This document shows positions 36,900 to 45,293 of a DNA stretch of 64,000 nt, piece by piece. The stretch covers positions 1 to 64,000 of the forward strand of contig NZ_JACXAF010000006.1 in assembly GCF_014773395.1 (NCBI RefSeq), read 5' to 3'. The number at the start of each line of letters is the position of its first letter. Positions within the stretch are counted from its first letter, which is position 1. Position numbers and translations under genes: made by a program. The notes below the pieces were generated by a model. That model did no database searches. It was given only the letters and a program-made list of their open reading frames with translations, and was not told the DNA's origin. This DNA is from Neiella litorisoli (GTDB lineage Bacteria > Pseudomonadota > Gammaproteobacteria > Enterobacterales > Neiellaceae).

Positions 36900-38213
36900 A
36901 TGGATTTAGTAAACAACCTAAAGTTACGCAGCGCTGGTGTTTCGGTATCTGGACCTCAGGGGGGAGCTCCTCAGGTTGATGCCTTAGCGCGCCGTAATGT
37001 TGAATTACTTGCCTCTCGACTGTCTCAGGTAGATGGTCGATGGATTGCCGCGTTCAAAGACTTGTCCCTGTTTTCTTTATTGCAGCCCATTGTCAGTTAT
37101 TCCCATCAAAGTACTGTAGGCGTTGAAGCGCTGCTGCGCGGCGAAGATGTCCATGGTGTCACGGTGATGCCGGCGCAACTATTTACTGAAATGGCCTCTA
37201 GCGAAGCCGAGCTGACGTTGCTCGAGCGGCTTTCTCGATTACTGCACATTGCTTCTTTTCAGCCGGTAGCGGAACAAGCGGGCTGGCTTTTCATTAACTT
37301 GTCGCCACAACTGATCGCACAGCCCGGTGATGCTGATGATTTGGCTGCTGCCTTGGCGTGGGCGGGGGTGCCTGCTGGTCGCGTGGTGATCGAGCTGACC
37401 GAACAGGCCAGTTACGATCCGCAAGGGTTGGTTGACGCCGTCGGCCGCTATCGCGCGCTGGGTTGTAAGATCGCCATTGATGATTTTGGCGCAGGCCATT
37501 CTAATTTTGAGCGGATCTGGACCTTACTGCCGGATATCGTCAAATTGGATCGCAACATGGTGTTGCGTGCCGCCAATGAAACCACTATTCAGCAAATGCT
37601 GCCGGGGCTGGTCAATTTAGTCCACCAAAGCGGGGCGCTAGTGCTGGCCGAAGGGATTGAAACCGTTGACCAAGCGATGCTGATCTCTAATGCTGGCGTT
37701 GATATGGGCCAAGGTTATTTGTTTGGCTATCCGCGTCAGGAATTGCCAAATCAGGATGACCTTCGGCTTCAGATGTCCAATTTATCGGTCCAGTCGCAAC
37801 GGGCTTGGCGCCGAGATTGCGAGCGCCGACGCCGGCTGTTCGATAACTTTCAACACCATGTGCAACAAACCGTACTTGGCCTTCGCAATGGTCAGACCTT
37901 AGAGCGCTCAGCGCGTTCGCTGCTGCGTCTGAGTTCAGTAAGACGCTGTTTCGTACTGAACGAACAAGGCCGCCAAATTGGTATTGTCACCTGCGACAAA
38001 TTAGCCAACTCGCAATCGCCATTAGCCCAAACCCGCAGCAGTGATTGGGGCCGCCGGGGTTATTTTCGTAAGGCGATGGAAGCGCAGGATCGAATGCATA
38101 TTTCGCTGCCCTACTTATCGATTTCTGATGGCTCTATGTGTCAGACGCTATCTATTTATTTTCGCACCGGCAGTGGCGCGCGCGTATTGTGCTGCGATAT
38201 CGACCCCGATTAG
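36900..38213 (+). CDS. EAL-domain c-di-GMP phosphodiesterase with C-terminal sensor-like domain
   Basis: 437 residues. The EAL domain (about 55-295) has its catalytic residues: VEALLRG, the Asn in INLSPQ, IELTEQ, DDFGAGHSN, VKLDRNM and AEGIET, so it should hydrolyse c-di-GMP. The C-terminal region (about 310-437) resembles the PAS/cache-like domain found after EAL in YkuI-type proteins. No transmembrane segment, so it is cytosolic. It lies between frsA and proB, the place of crl (and phoE) in E. coli; no crl gene is present there. Monocistronic by spacing. Confidence 0.88.
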   Translation: MDLVNNLKLRSAGVSVSGPQGGAPQVDALARRNVELLASRLSQVDGRWIAAFKDLSLFSLLQPIVSYSHQSTVGVEALLRGEDVHGVTVMPAQLFTEMASSEAELTLLERLSRLLHIASFQPVAEQAGWLFINLSPQLIAQPGDADDLAAALAWAGVPAGRVVIELTEQASYDPQGLVDAVGRYRALGCKIAIDDFGAGHSNFERIWTLLPDIVKLDRNMVLRAANETTIQQMLPGLVNLVHQSGALVLAEGIETVDQAMLISNAGVDMGQGYLFGYPRQELPNQDDLRLQMSNLSVQSQRAWRRDCERRRRLFDNFQHHVQQTVLGLRNGQTLERSARSLLRLSSVRRCFVLNEQGRQIGIVTCDKLANSQSPLAQTRSSDWGRRGYFRKAMEAQDRMHISLPYLSISDGSMCQTLSIYFRTGSGARVLCCDIDPD

Positions 38214-38289
38214 TACTTGCCTGAAAAACCGCCATCCCCTATTCTGGCTGGCCCAAATTTAATCTAACGGTCCTTTTTAAACTTCAGCA

Positions 38290-39408
38290 ATGACAAACTC
38301 TGCAAGCAAATATCGTCGTATTGTGGTCAAGCTCGGCACCAGTGTTTTAACCGGTGGCAGTACTCGGCTTGATAAAGCACACATGGTTGAGTTAGTGCGT
38401 CAGTTGGCGGCCTTGCATCGGCAGGGATGCGACATCATTGTGTGTACTTCCGGCGCCATTGCCGCTGGACGCGAACATCTCGGGTTTCCCGAACTGCCTG
38501 CTACAGTCGCTAGCAAACAGCTGCTTGCGGCGGTCGGCCAGAGCCAGTTGATCCGTGTCTGGGAGCAGTTATTTCAGCTCTACGGCATTCATGTTGGCCA
38601 AATGTTGTTGACTCGCGCCGATGTTGAAAACAGAGAGCGCTTTCTCAATGCCAGAGATACGGTCAATGCCTTGCTGGAACAACGCATCGTGCCGCTAGTC
38701 AATGAAAATGATGCCGTTGCCACCCAAGAAATTAAAGTTGGTGATAACGACAACTTATCTGCGCTAGTGTCGGTGTTAGCTGAAGCAGACCTGCTGATGT
38801 TATTGACCGATCAGCCAGGTTTGTTCAATGCCGATCCTCGCTCCAACCCGGACGCGCAACTGATTGATGAAGTGCAGCATATTGATGACACCCTGCGCCA
38901 AATTGCTGGTGGCAGTGTGACAGGGCTTGGCACTGGCGGCATGGCCACCAAGTTGCAAGCGGCCGATGTTGCCCGCCATGGCGGTGTCGATGTCGTCATT
39001 GCTGCAGGCCATCAACCAGAGGTGATCACCCAGTTGTGGCAAGGCAAACGGGTTGGCACTCGATTCCCCGCAACCACTAACTTATCCGCTAGCCGCAAAC
39101 GCTGGATCCTTGCCGGCCCTGCGCCAGATGGCGATTTGGTGGTCGATAGTGGCGCGGTAAAAGCGCTGCGTCAGCGCGGTAGCAGCCTGTTGCCCAAAGG
39201 CATTTTACGGGTTGATGGCCAGTTTGTGCGCGGCGACACGGTGCGGGTATTGACCGAAGATGGGGTCATTGTTGCGCGGGGTATTAGCCGCTACAGCGCT
39301 GCCGATTTGGACAAAATTAAACGTCAGCATTCGGAGCAGATTGCTGAAATACTGGGCTACGAATACGGCACTGTAGCCATACATCGTGATGAATTAATTG
39401 TTGTATAG
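38290..39408 (+). CDS. proB: Glutamate 5-kinase
   Basis: First step of proline synthesis: glutamate + ATP to glutamyl-5-phosphate. 372 residues: an amino-acid kinase domain ([48 protein letters not shown]) and a C-terminal PUA domain from about residue 275 ([23 protein letters not shown]). Feedback inhibition by proline is usual for the family. proA follows after 21 bp as one operon. Confidence 0.96.
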   Translation: MTNSASKYRRIVVKLGTSVLTGGSTRLDKAHMVELVRQLAALHRQGCDIIVCTSGAIAAGREHLGFPELPATVASKQLLAAVGQSQLIRVWEQLFQLYGIHVGQMLLTRADVENRERFLNARDTVNALLEQRIVPLVNENDAVATQEIKVGDNDNLSALVSVLAEADLLMLLTDQPGLFNADPRSNPDAQLIDEVQHIDDTLRQIAGGSVTGLGTGGMATKLQAADVARHGGVDVVIAAGHQPEVITQLWQGKRVGTRFPATTNLSASRKRWILAGPAPDGDLVVDSGAVKALRQRGSSLLPKGILRVDGQFVRGDTVRVLTEDGVIVARGISRYSAADLDKIKRQHSEQIAEILGYEYGTVAIHRDELIVV

Positions 39409-39429
39409 CACTGAATTGATGGAACCAAG

Positions 39430-40689
39430 ATGACTGATTTAAATGCAATGGGACTGGCAGCCAGAAAAGCCAGTTATCAATTGGCCGGCTTATCGAGTAA
39501 CGCCAAGAATGCGGCATTACTCTGCCTTGCCGATTTGTTGGAACAACAAAGCGCAATCATACTGGCAGCTAACAGCAAGGATATTGAACAAGGCAAAAGC
39601 AACGGTCTGACGGATGCTTTGCTTGATCGCTTGCTACTGACCGAAGAGCGGCTGGCGGCGATTGCCGCTGATGTCCGTATGGTGGCTCATTTAGCCGATC
39701 CAGTCGGTGAAGAATTTGATGCCAAAGTACTGGAAAACGGTTTGCGCCTGCGTAAGCGCCGGGTCCCAGTTGGGGTTTTGGGAGTCATCTACGAAGCTCG
39801 TCCTAATGTCACCATTGATGTTGCCGCATTAAGCCTGAAAACCGGCAATGCTTGTATTTTGCGCGGCGGCAAGGAAACCACCCATTCTAATAAAGCGCTG
39901 ACTGCGATTATCCAACAGGCATTGGAGCAACACGGCATTGATGGCAATGCCATCCAATCCATTAATGAGCCTGACCGCGCGCTAGTCGCCCAATTGCTCA
40001 AGCTCGATCGTTACGTTGATATGATTATTCCGCGTGGTGGTAAAGGCCTGCATCAGCTGTGTATCGAGCAGTCGACGATTCCGGTGATCACTGGCGGTAT
40101 CGGTATTTGCCATATCTTTGTCGACGAGTCGGCTCAGCAGCAAGCGGCAGTCGATATCATTGAGAATGCCAAAGTGCAGCGCCCAAGTGTGTGTAATGCG
40201 CTGGATACCTTGTTAGTTCACCAAGCGGTTGCTGCACAAGTGTTGCCAAAAGTAGCCGATCGCTTGGCGCAAAGTGGGGTGGAGTTGAAGCTGGATCAAG
40301 CAAGCCTGGCGATTCTGGCCGATCACCCAATCGCTAAAGCGGCTGCGGGCGAAGACGATTACGATCAGGAATGGTTGTCGTTGGTGCTGTCGGTTCGCGT
40401 GGTCGATGACTTGGCGGTTGCGATTGACCATATCCGAGAGCACTCAACCCAGCACTCCGATGCGATTCTTACGGAGTCATTGGCCAGCGCTAATAGCTTT
40501 GTCGCGGCGGTCAATTCGGCTGCGGTATATGTCAACGCCTCAACCCGATTTACTGACGGCTCGCAATTTGGTTTAGGAGCTGAAGTCGCTGTTTCGACCC
40601 AGAAGCTGCATGCGCGCGGCCCAATGGGGCTGACGGAACTCACCACTTACAAGTGGATCGGCGAAGGGCAGTACCTCAGCCGCAGCTAA
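39430..40689 (+). CDS. proA: Gamma-glutamyl phosphate reductase
   Basis: Second step of proline synthesis; reduces glutamyl-5-phosphate to glutamate semialdehyde with NADPH. 419 residues, close to E. coli's 417. Conserved segments: [36 protein letters not shown], and the catalytic-cysteine region [18 protein letters not shown], plus [28 protein letters not shown] at the C-terminus. Second gene of proBA, followed by a strong terminator. Confidence 0.96.
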   Translation: MTDLNAMGLAARKASYQLAGLSSNAKNAALLCLADLLEQQSAIILAANSKDIEQGKSNGLTDALLDRLLLTEERLAAIAADVRMVAHLADPVGEEFDAKVLENGLRLRKRRVPVGVLGVIYEARPNVTIDVAALSLKTGNACILRGGKETTHSNKALTAIIQQALEQHGIDGNAIQSINEPDRALVAQLLKLDRYVDMIIPRGGKGLHQLCIEQSTIPVITGGIGICHIFVDESAQQQAAVDIIENAKVQRPSVCNALDTLLVHQAVAAQVLPKVADRLAQSGVELKLDQASLAILADHPIAKAAAGEDDYDQEWLSLVLSVRVVDDLAVAIDHIREHSTQHSDAILTESLASANSFVAAVNSAAVYVNASTRFTDGSQFGLGAEVAVSTQKLHARGPMGLTELTTYKWIGEGQYLSRS

Positions 40690-40714
40690 CCATTTGCCGT
40701 TTTTAAGTGTTATC

Positions 40715-40742
40715 AAAAGCCGCAATTTATTGCGGCTTTTTT
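40715..40742 (+). terminator. Intrinsic terminator of proBA
   Basis: Perfect stem AAAAGCCGCAA/TTGCGGCTTTT followed by more T, 25 bp after the proA stop. Confidence 0.88.
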
Positions 40743-40857
40743 GCGTTGATAGGGGGGTAGAGATTAATCTGTAAATAAATGTAAATAGTTCCCATTTACC
40801 TTGAGTCTGCGTTAAACAATTGTTAACGTTACCGGCCTCAATCTGTTAGGGGGTGTT

Positions 40858-41451
40858 ATGGCACGTCCAAAAAGCTTTGATTCTGAAGAAAAACTTTCAG
40901 TTGCAATGAATCTATTCTGGCGACAGGGATTCAAAGCGACGTCACTGGATGATCTCGAGTCCCACCTGCAATTAAAGCGCTATAGCATCTACAACGCCTT
41001 TGGCGAAAAACGTCAGCTTTATCGACAGGCTGTTGAGCTATATATCCGCACTATGTTCGAGCCGGCCATTAAGCCGCTGTTGGAAAGCGACGATCTGGAT
41101 GCCATTGAAACCTTCTTTGCCGATACCATGGCGTATTTTGCTGATCAGCCCGACCGACTCAGTTGTTTTGTCTTTGAAGCATCAAGGGAAGTCTCGCCAG
41201 AATTTGAAGATGTTGCGGCACTGACGGCGCGCGCTAACACCCAATTAAAGCAGAGCTTTGTTAGCGTGTTGCAACGAGCGGTCGACAAAGGCCAAGCTCA
41301 GTCCTCTTTAGGAGTTTGGCAAGCGGCTGATTTTCTAGTGACTTTCTATCGAGGGGTAGTGGGCAGTAATTGTGTTGAGCCCGATGCCCAATGGATGGCA
41401 TCGGTATTGTCACAATTGCGCCAGATCCTTCATTCATGGCGCGCCAGCTAA
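40858..41451 (+). CDS. TetR/AcrR-family transcriptional regulator
   Basis: 197 residues. The N-terminal helix-turn-helix (about 7-55, KLSVAMNLFWRQGFKATSLDDLESHLQLKRYSIYNAFGEKRQLYRQA) is typical of the family, close to the group with YSIYxAFGxKxxLY recognition helices. The ligand-binding half is helical and unassigned. A strong AGGGGG site precedes ATG 40858. Its 3' end overlaps the convergent DUF882 gene by 4 bp. Target genes are unknown; A/T-rich repeats upstream (around 40775-40800) may be autoregulatory. Confidence 0.88.
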   Translation: MARPKSFDSEEKLSVAMNLFWRQGFKATSLDDLESHLQLKRYSIYNAFGEKRQLYRQAVELYIRTMFEPAIKPLLESDDLDAIETFFADTMAYFADQPDRLSCFVFEASREVSPEFEDVAALTARANTQLKQSFVSVLQRAVDKGQAQSSLGVWQAADFLVTFYRGVVGSNCVEPDAQWMASVLSQLRQILHSWRAS

Positions 41452-42011
41452 CCCCAGCTTCTAAACGGCCCAGAATCGAGGTGGATAAAACCACTTTTCG
41501 GATAATAACCAACGCCGCCAGCTTTCATACTTAACGCCGCCTGTCTGACTTTGGCCAATGATGTGCCAGGAAAGGCGACATCAATTGCCTGCCCCTTCAT
41601 GTGATAGCTTCGTTTGGCGACACCGCGACCTTCTTGTCGCAGCTTTTCATTGGTTTTTGGCGAGCGGTAACCGCCAATGATTTCCATTGGTTTGGCAAAG
41701 CCGAGCTGACTATTGAGCAAATACAGCTGATCTAATACCGCGCGGTCCATTGCGATGACTTCATTGGTGCGAAAGTCCCTCAGCAGGTGGCTGATCTCGG
41801 CAATACCATCGTCGAGGTAATGGCCGTTATCAAAATAAACTAAGGTGGCCGACTCGCCAGTGTGGATGTGATGCATCGCCAACTGACGGCGATTGTTGCT
41901 GGCTTTGGTGGTTGCCGCTAAAGCGACGGCCGGCGCGCCAAAGCCGGCAGCAAAGGCAACGCCGCTGGCAGCGGCGATAAAATGGCGTCGTGATAAATTG
42001 GTGTTTTTCAT
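41448..42011 (-). CDS. Tat-exported DUF882 (YcbK-like, M15-fold) protein
   Basis: 187 residues from ATG 42011 (MKNTNLSRRHFIAAASG). A twin-arginine motif SRRHFI and hydrophobic stretch ending near AVALAA mark a Tat signal. The mature domain is the peptidase_M15-like DUF882 fold with zinc ligands expected in GGYRSPKTNEKLRQ, RSYHMKGQAIDVAF and GFIHLDSGPFRSWG. Family members are thought to be peptidoglycan endopeptidases (E. coli MepK/YcbK). Usually an L,D-transpeptidase gene is next to it; none is here. Confidence 0.9.
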   Translation of the reverse strand: MKNTNLSRRHFIAAASGVAFAAGFGAPAVALAATTKASNNRRQLAMHHIHTGESATLVYFDNGHYLDDGIAEISHLLRDFRTNEVIAMDRAVLDQLYLLNSQLGFAKPMEIIGGYRSPKTNEKLRQEGRGVAKRSYHMKGQAIDVAFPGTSLAKVRQAALSMKAGGVGYYPKSGFIHLDSGPFRSWG

Positions 42012-42217
42012 GCCCGAGTACCTGTGATTTTGGAACAACAACAGCAAACCACTGAGGTTTGGCTCGATAGTTCGTTGGACCGCGATTGGCCAATGAAGTT
42101 CAGCGAGCTTGGTGCTGGAACCAAGCATCTACAGGTCATTTGGGTATATACTGCTAGCTCGATTGATGTCATTCCGACTCAATCAGAGCCCAAGATCCAT
42201 AACCATAAGAGATTGAA

Positions 42218-43189
42218 ATGATAAGGCTACCTTTAGACAAATATTTTCCCGACGTTAGTCGACTGTCATACGGCTGCATGGGCCTTGGCGGCGAGTGGCA
42301 CGGCGAGGACATTAATGACAACGATGTGAGGCTGGCACATCAGGTTGTTGATACCCTGCTCGATATTGGCATCAACCATATTGATCACGCAGATATTTAC
42401 CGCACCGGCAAGGCCGAAAAAGTATTTGGCCGAGTGCTTGCTGAGCGCCCTGAGCTGCGCGAGAAATTGATTTTGCAATCCAAATGCGGCATTCGTTTTG
42501 CTGATGATCAGGGACCGAACCGCTATGATTTTTCGTCACAATGGATCCTTCAAAGTGTCGATAACATTCTGCAGCGGCTGCAAACCGACTATCTCGATAC
42601 CTTGATGTTGCACCGCCCCGATCCATTAATGGCCACTGACGAAGTGGCGCGAGCTTTTGAGCAATTGTCCGATCAGGGCAAGGTGCGCTACTTCGGCGTC
42701 TCCAACATGAGCGGCCAGCAAATCAAGTTTTTACAACGCAATTTGCCCGAGCCGTTAATCGCCAACCAGTTGGAAATGAGCTTAACTAATCTCGGTTGGG
42801 TGGAAGATGGTATTTTGGTAGCCAACCCCGAGGGCGCCAACGTTAATTTCCCCTCGGGCACCATTGAATACTGTCAGACTCACGGCATTCAGTTGCAGGC
42901 TTGGGGGAGTATGTCGCAAGGCCTGTTCTCCGGCCGCAATCTCGATGGCCAACCGGATCACATTCACCAAACAGCAGCCAAAGTGGCCCACTATGCCGGT
43001 CTTTATCAGGTCAGCCGAGAAGCGATTGTGCTGGCGTTTTTGACTCGCCATCCGGCGCAAATTCAGCCGGTGATTGGCACCGTTAACACCGACCGTATTC
43101 GCGCTTGTGCTGATGTTGAACGGGTCAACTTAAGTCGCGAACATTGGTACGATTTATTGTTCGCCGCTCGCGGTAAGCATGTGCCCTAA
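42218..43189 (+). CDS. Aldo/keto reductase, YdhF-like
   Basis: 323 residues. The TIM-barrel catalytic residues are visible: Asp and Tyr in INHIDHADIYRTGKAE, Lys in LILQSKCGIRF, His in TLMLHRPDPLM. FGVSNMSGQQIKFL and VIGTVNTDRIRACADVERVNLSREHWYDLLFAARG resemble E. coli YdhF. Probably an NADPH-dependent carbonyl reductase; substrate unknown. AAGAGAT precedes the ATG, and a terminator follows 30 bp after the stop. Confidence 0.86.
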   Translation: MIRLPLDKYFPDVSRLSYGCMGLGGEWHGEDINDNDVRLAHQVVDTLLDIGINHIDHADIYRTGKAEKVFGRVLAERPELREKLILQSKCGIRFADDQGPNRYDFSSQWILQSVDNILQRLQTDYLDTLMLHRPDPLMATDEVARAFEQLSDQGKVRYFGVSNMSGQQIKFLQRNLPEPLIANQLEMSLTNLGWVEDGILVANPEGANVNFPSGTIEYCQTHGIQLQAWGSMSQGLFSGRNLDGQPDHIHQTAAKVAHYAGLYQVSREAIVLAFLTRHPAQIQPVIGTVNTDRIRACADVERVNLSREHWYDLLFAARGKHVP

Positions 43190-43220
43190 GGCATATTGAT
43201 TGACCCGTTATCGATTGCAA

Positions 43221-43245
43221 GGCCAACCTCCGTGTTGGCCTTTTT
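43221..43245 (+). terminator. Intrinsic terminator after aldo/keto reductase
   Basis: Stem GGCCAAC/GTTGGCC with a 6-base loop followed by TTTTT. Confidence 0.88.
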
Positions 43246-43386
43246 CGTGATCACGGCAATGTTCCATTGGTTTGCCTGCAATTCTATTTCGACAAATTGA
43301 TCCATCACAGGGTGATTGGCCAATAGTGAACTAGAGTTGAGACAATCCCGTGGTGTGTGCTTAATAAATATTTAGGATACAAATAG

Positions 43387-44757
43387 ATGTTTGATTCTGA
43401 GTTGGTCGACAGCCCAGCATACCAGCGTATTAAGCAAGTTTATTTCGGTAGAGCCGATCGCCATTTTACCCTCAAGAAGGGCAAAACCTTGTTGGAGCAA
43501 GGCGAATTCAACGACAAGCTCTACTTGATTCTTGAGGGCACCATTGTTGGCTATCAGAGCATTGATGGCGAGCCGGTGGAAATATTCCGCTCCGGTCCGG
43601 ATATGTTTATTGGCCTGCAGAGTTTCTTTGGTCGCAGCCATCGCAGCTATTCAAAAGTGGTGGCCGAAACCGAGTGCTCAATGGCCTACATTGAATTATC
43701 GACACCGGCGGAAGACGAATATCAATATGGTTCGTTAATTGAGCAATTTAACCCGGTGATCGTCAATGCCTTGATCACCCGTCAGTTGCGCTCGAGTCAC
43801 GCCGCCTTAGAGCGCCAGCGCACCCAAAAACGATTACTGCAAGCGGAGAAAATGTCGACGTTGGGGCAGCTTTCCGCGGGTTTAGCCCATGAGCTGAATA
43901 ACTCCATTGGTGTATTGGCCCGTAAAAGCGAATACATCAGCGAATTTGTCGCCGATATTTTAAATGAGCGAGAGCCGAAGAAGTTCGCTTTTTTCAAGAA
44001 TGGTTTGGACGAAGGCCAGCGCTTAAACAGCCTCGAAGTGCGCCAACGCACCCGAGAATTTGCTCGCAAGCTCAATATCAATAAAGAAACCGCTAAGCTG
44101 TTGGCGAAAATGGCATCGTCGATGGATGACGCCAGCGTCCTTGATAAGAATGTCATTAAGAACCTAGAGAGCGTTGCCCAATTTTGGCAGCTAGGCGTCG
44201 ACTTCCATGACATGCAAGTGGCGGCAAAACATGCCACGGGCATCGTCAAGTCAGTGAAAATTCTTGGCGGTGGTAGCTTCGAGCGCGGCGAGGGCGTGTG
44301 TGTCATTGACTCCATTGAGCAAGCGCTATCCCTGCTCAAAAGCAACTTGCGCGCCGTGCAACTTGATGCCCAGCTCAGAGAATTACCGACCATCTATGGC
44401 AATCTCACCGAGTTGATCCAGATTTGGGTCAACATTATTAAAAACGCCTGCGACGCCATGGAGCAAGCGGCAACGCCGTCGCCATCACTGCGGATCAGCA
44501 CCCGTCTGCTGCCTGATGCCGTCAAAGTTAAAATTACCGATACCGGCCCCGGTATTCCTGAGAAGCTCCAAGATAAGATTTTTCAACCTAACTTCACGAC
44601 TAAAAAGAACGGCTTACAGTTCGGTTTGGGGTTGGGGTTATCAATTGTAATGCGACTGGTGGATAGCTATAACGGTCGAATAGTGCTGAATAGTGTTCCC
44701 GGGAAAACCACCTTCTCGGTCACTCTACCGATAAGAGAGCGCGATGGAAAAAATTAA
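43387..44757 (+). CDS. Cyclic-nucleotide-binding-domain sensor histidine kinase
   Basis: 456 residues, no membrane segment. The N-terminal cNMP-binding (Crp-like) domain covers about 15-130 (FTLKKGKTLLEQGEFNDKLYLILEGTIV). A HisKA dimerisation region has the phospho-acceptor His168 in GQLSAGLAHELNNSIGV. An unusual helical stretch of about 150 residues separates it from the HATPase domain (NIIKNACDAMEQA; ITDTGPGIPEKL; FGLGLGLSIVMRLVD). The response-regulator gene overlaps its end by 14 bp, so the pair is co-translated. Its signal may be cAMP, c-di-GMP or another nucleotide; not decidable here. Confidence 0.88.
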   Translation: MFDSELVDSPAYQRIKQVYFGRADRHFTLKKGKTLLEQGEFNDKLYLILEGTIVGYQSIDGEPVEIFRSGPDMFIGLQSFFGRSHRSYSKVVAETECSMAYIELSTPAEDEYQYGSLIEQFNPVIVNALITRQLRSSHAALERQRTQKRLLQAEKMSTLGQLSAGLAHELNNSIGVLARKSEYISEFVADILNEREPKKFAFFKNGLDEGQRLNSLEVRQRTREFARKLNINKETAKLLAKMASSMDDASVLDKNVIKNLESVAQFWQLGVDFHDMQVAAKHATGIVKSVKILGGGSFERGEGVCVIDSIEQALSLLKSNLRAVQLDAQLRELPTIYGNLTELIQIWVNIIKNACDAMEQAATPSPSLRISTRLLPDAVKVKITDTGPGIPEKLQDKIFQPNFTTKKNGLQFGLGLGLSIVMRLVDSYNGRIVLNSVPGKTTFSVTLPIRERDGKN

Positions 44758-45220
44758 TATCATATGCGTTGATGATCAACGGGAAGTGCTGGATGCGGTG
44801 GTGCGCGATCTGCAACCACTGGAGCAATGGTTCAATCTCGAAGAATGCGAGTCGGCAGACGAGTGCCTGAGTCTGATGGAAGAATTAGACGAAGAGGGCG
44901 CGAGCATTGGTTTGGTGATTTCAGACCATGTTATGCCGGGGCGCAGTGGGGTCGACATGCTAACCGAAATCGCCGCCGACAGCCGCTACCGCTTCACCCG
45001 AAAAATATTGCTGACCGGTTTAGCCAGCCACCAAGATACTATTGATGCCATCAATGATGCGGGCGTCGACCGCTATTTTGAAAAAACTTGGAATCCTGAA
45101 GAGTTGATTGCGGCCTGCAAAAGTTTGCTAACCCAGTTTGTGCTCGATAGCGGTATGGATTATCAGACCATGCTTGGCGCACTTGATGTGCAGGTGTTGT
45201 ATCAAAGCGGTCGGGTTTGA
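44744..45220 (+). CDS. Single-domain response regulator
   Basis: 158 residues with a receiver domain only: acidic pocket in IICVDDQREV, phospho-acceptor Asp61 in LVISDHVMPGRSG, Thr/Lys switch residues in KILLTGLAS and RYFEKTWNPEEL, then a short helical tail. No DNA-binding or enzymatic output domain, so the output must be by protein contact or further phosphotransfer. Overlaps the preceding cNMP-binding kinase gene. Confidence 0.9.
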   Translation: MEKINIICVDDQREVLDAVVRDLQPLEQWFNLEECESADECLSLMEELDEEGASIGLVISDHVMPGRSGVDMLTEIAADSRYRFTRKILLTGLASHQDTIDAINDAGVDRYFEKTWNPEELIAACKSLLTQFVLDSGMDYQTMLGALDVQVLYQSGRV

Positions 45221-45241
45221 TTGACATCGATTGGCAGATAT

Positions 45242-45270
45242 AAAAAAGCCAGCCACTGCGGTGACTGGCA
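45242..45270 (-). terminator. Intrinsic terminator of TonB receptor gene
   Basis: On the minus strand a 9-bp stem GCCAGTCAC/GTGGCTGGC (one G-T pair) is followed by TTTTTT. It lies between the convergent response regulator and receptor genes. Confidence 0.8.
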
Positions 45271-45293
45271 ACATACTCAATTACTTGGGTATT

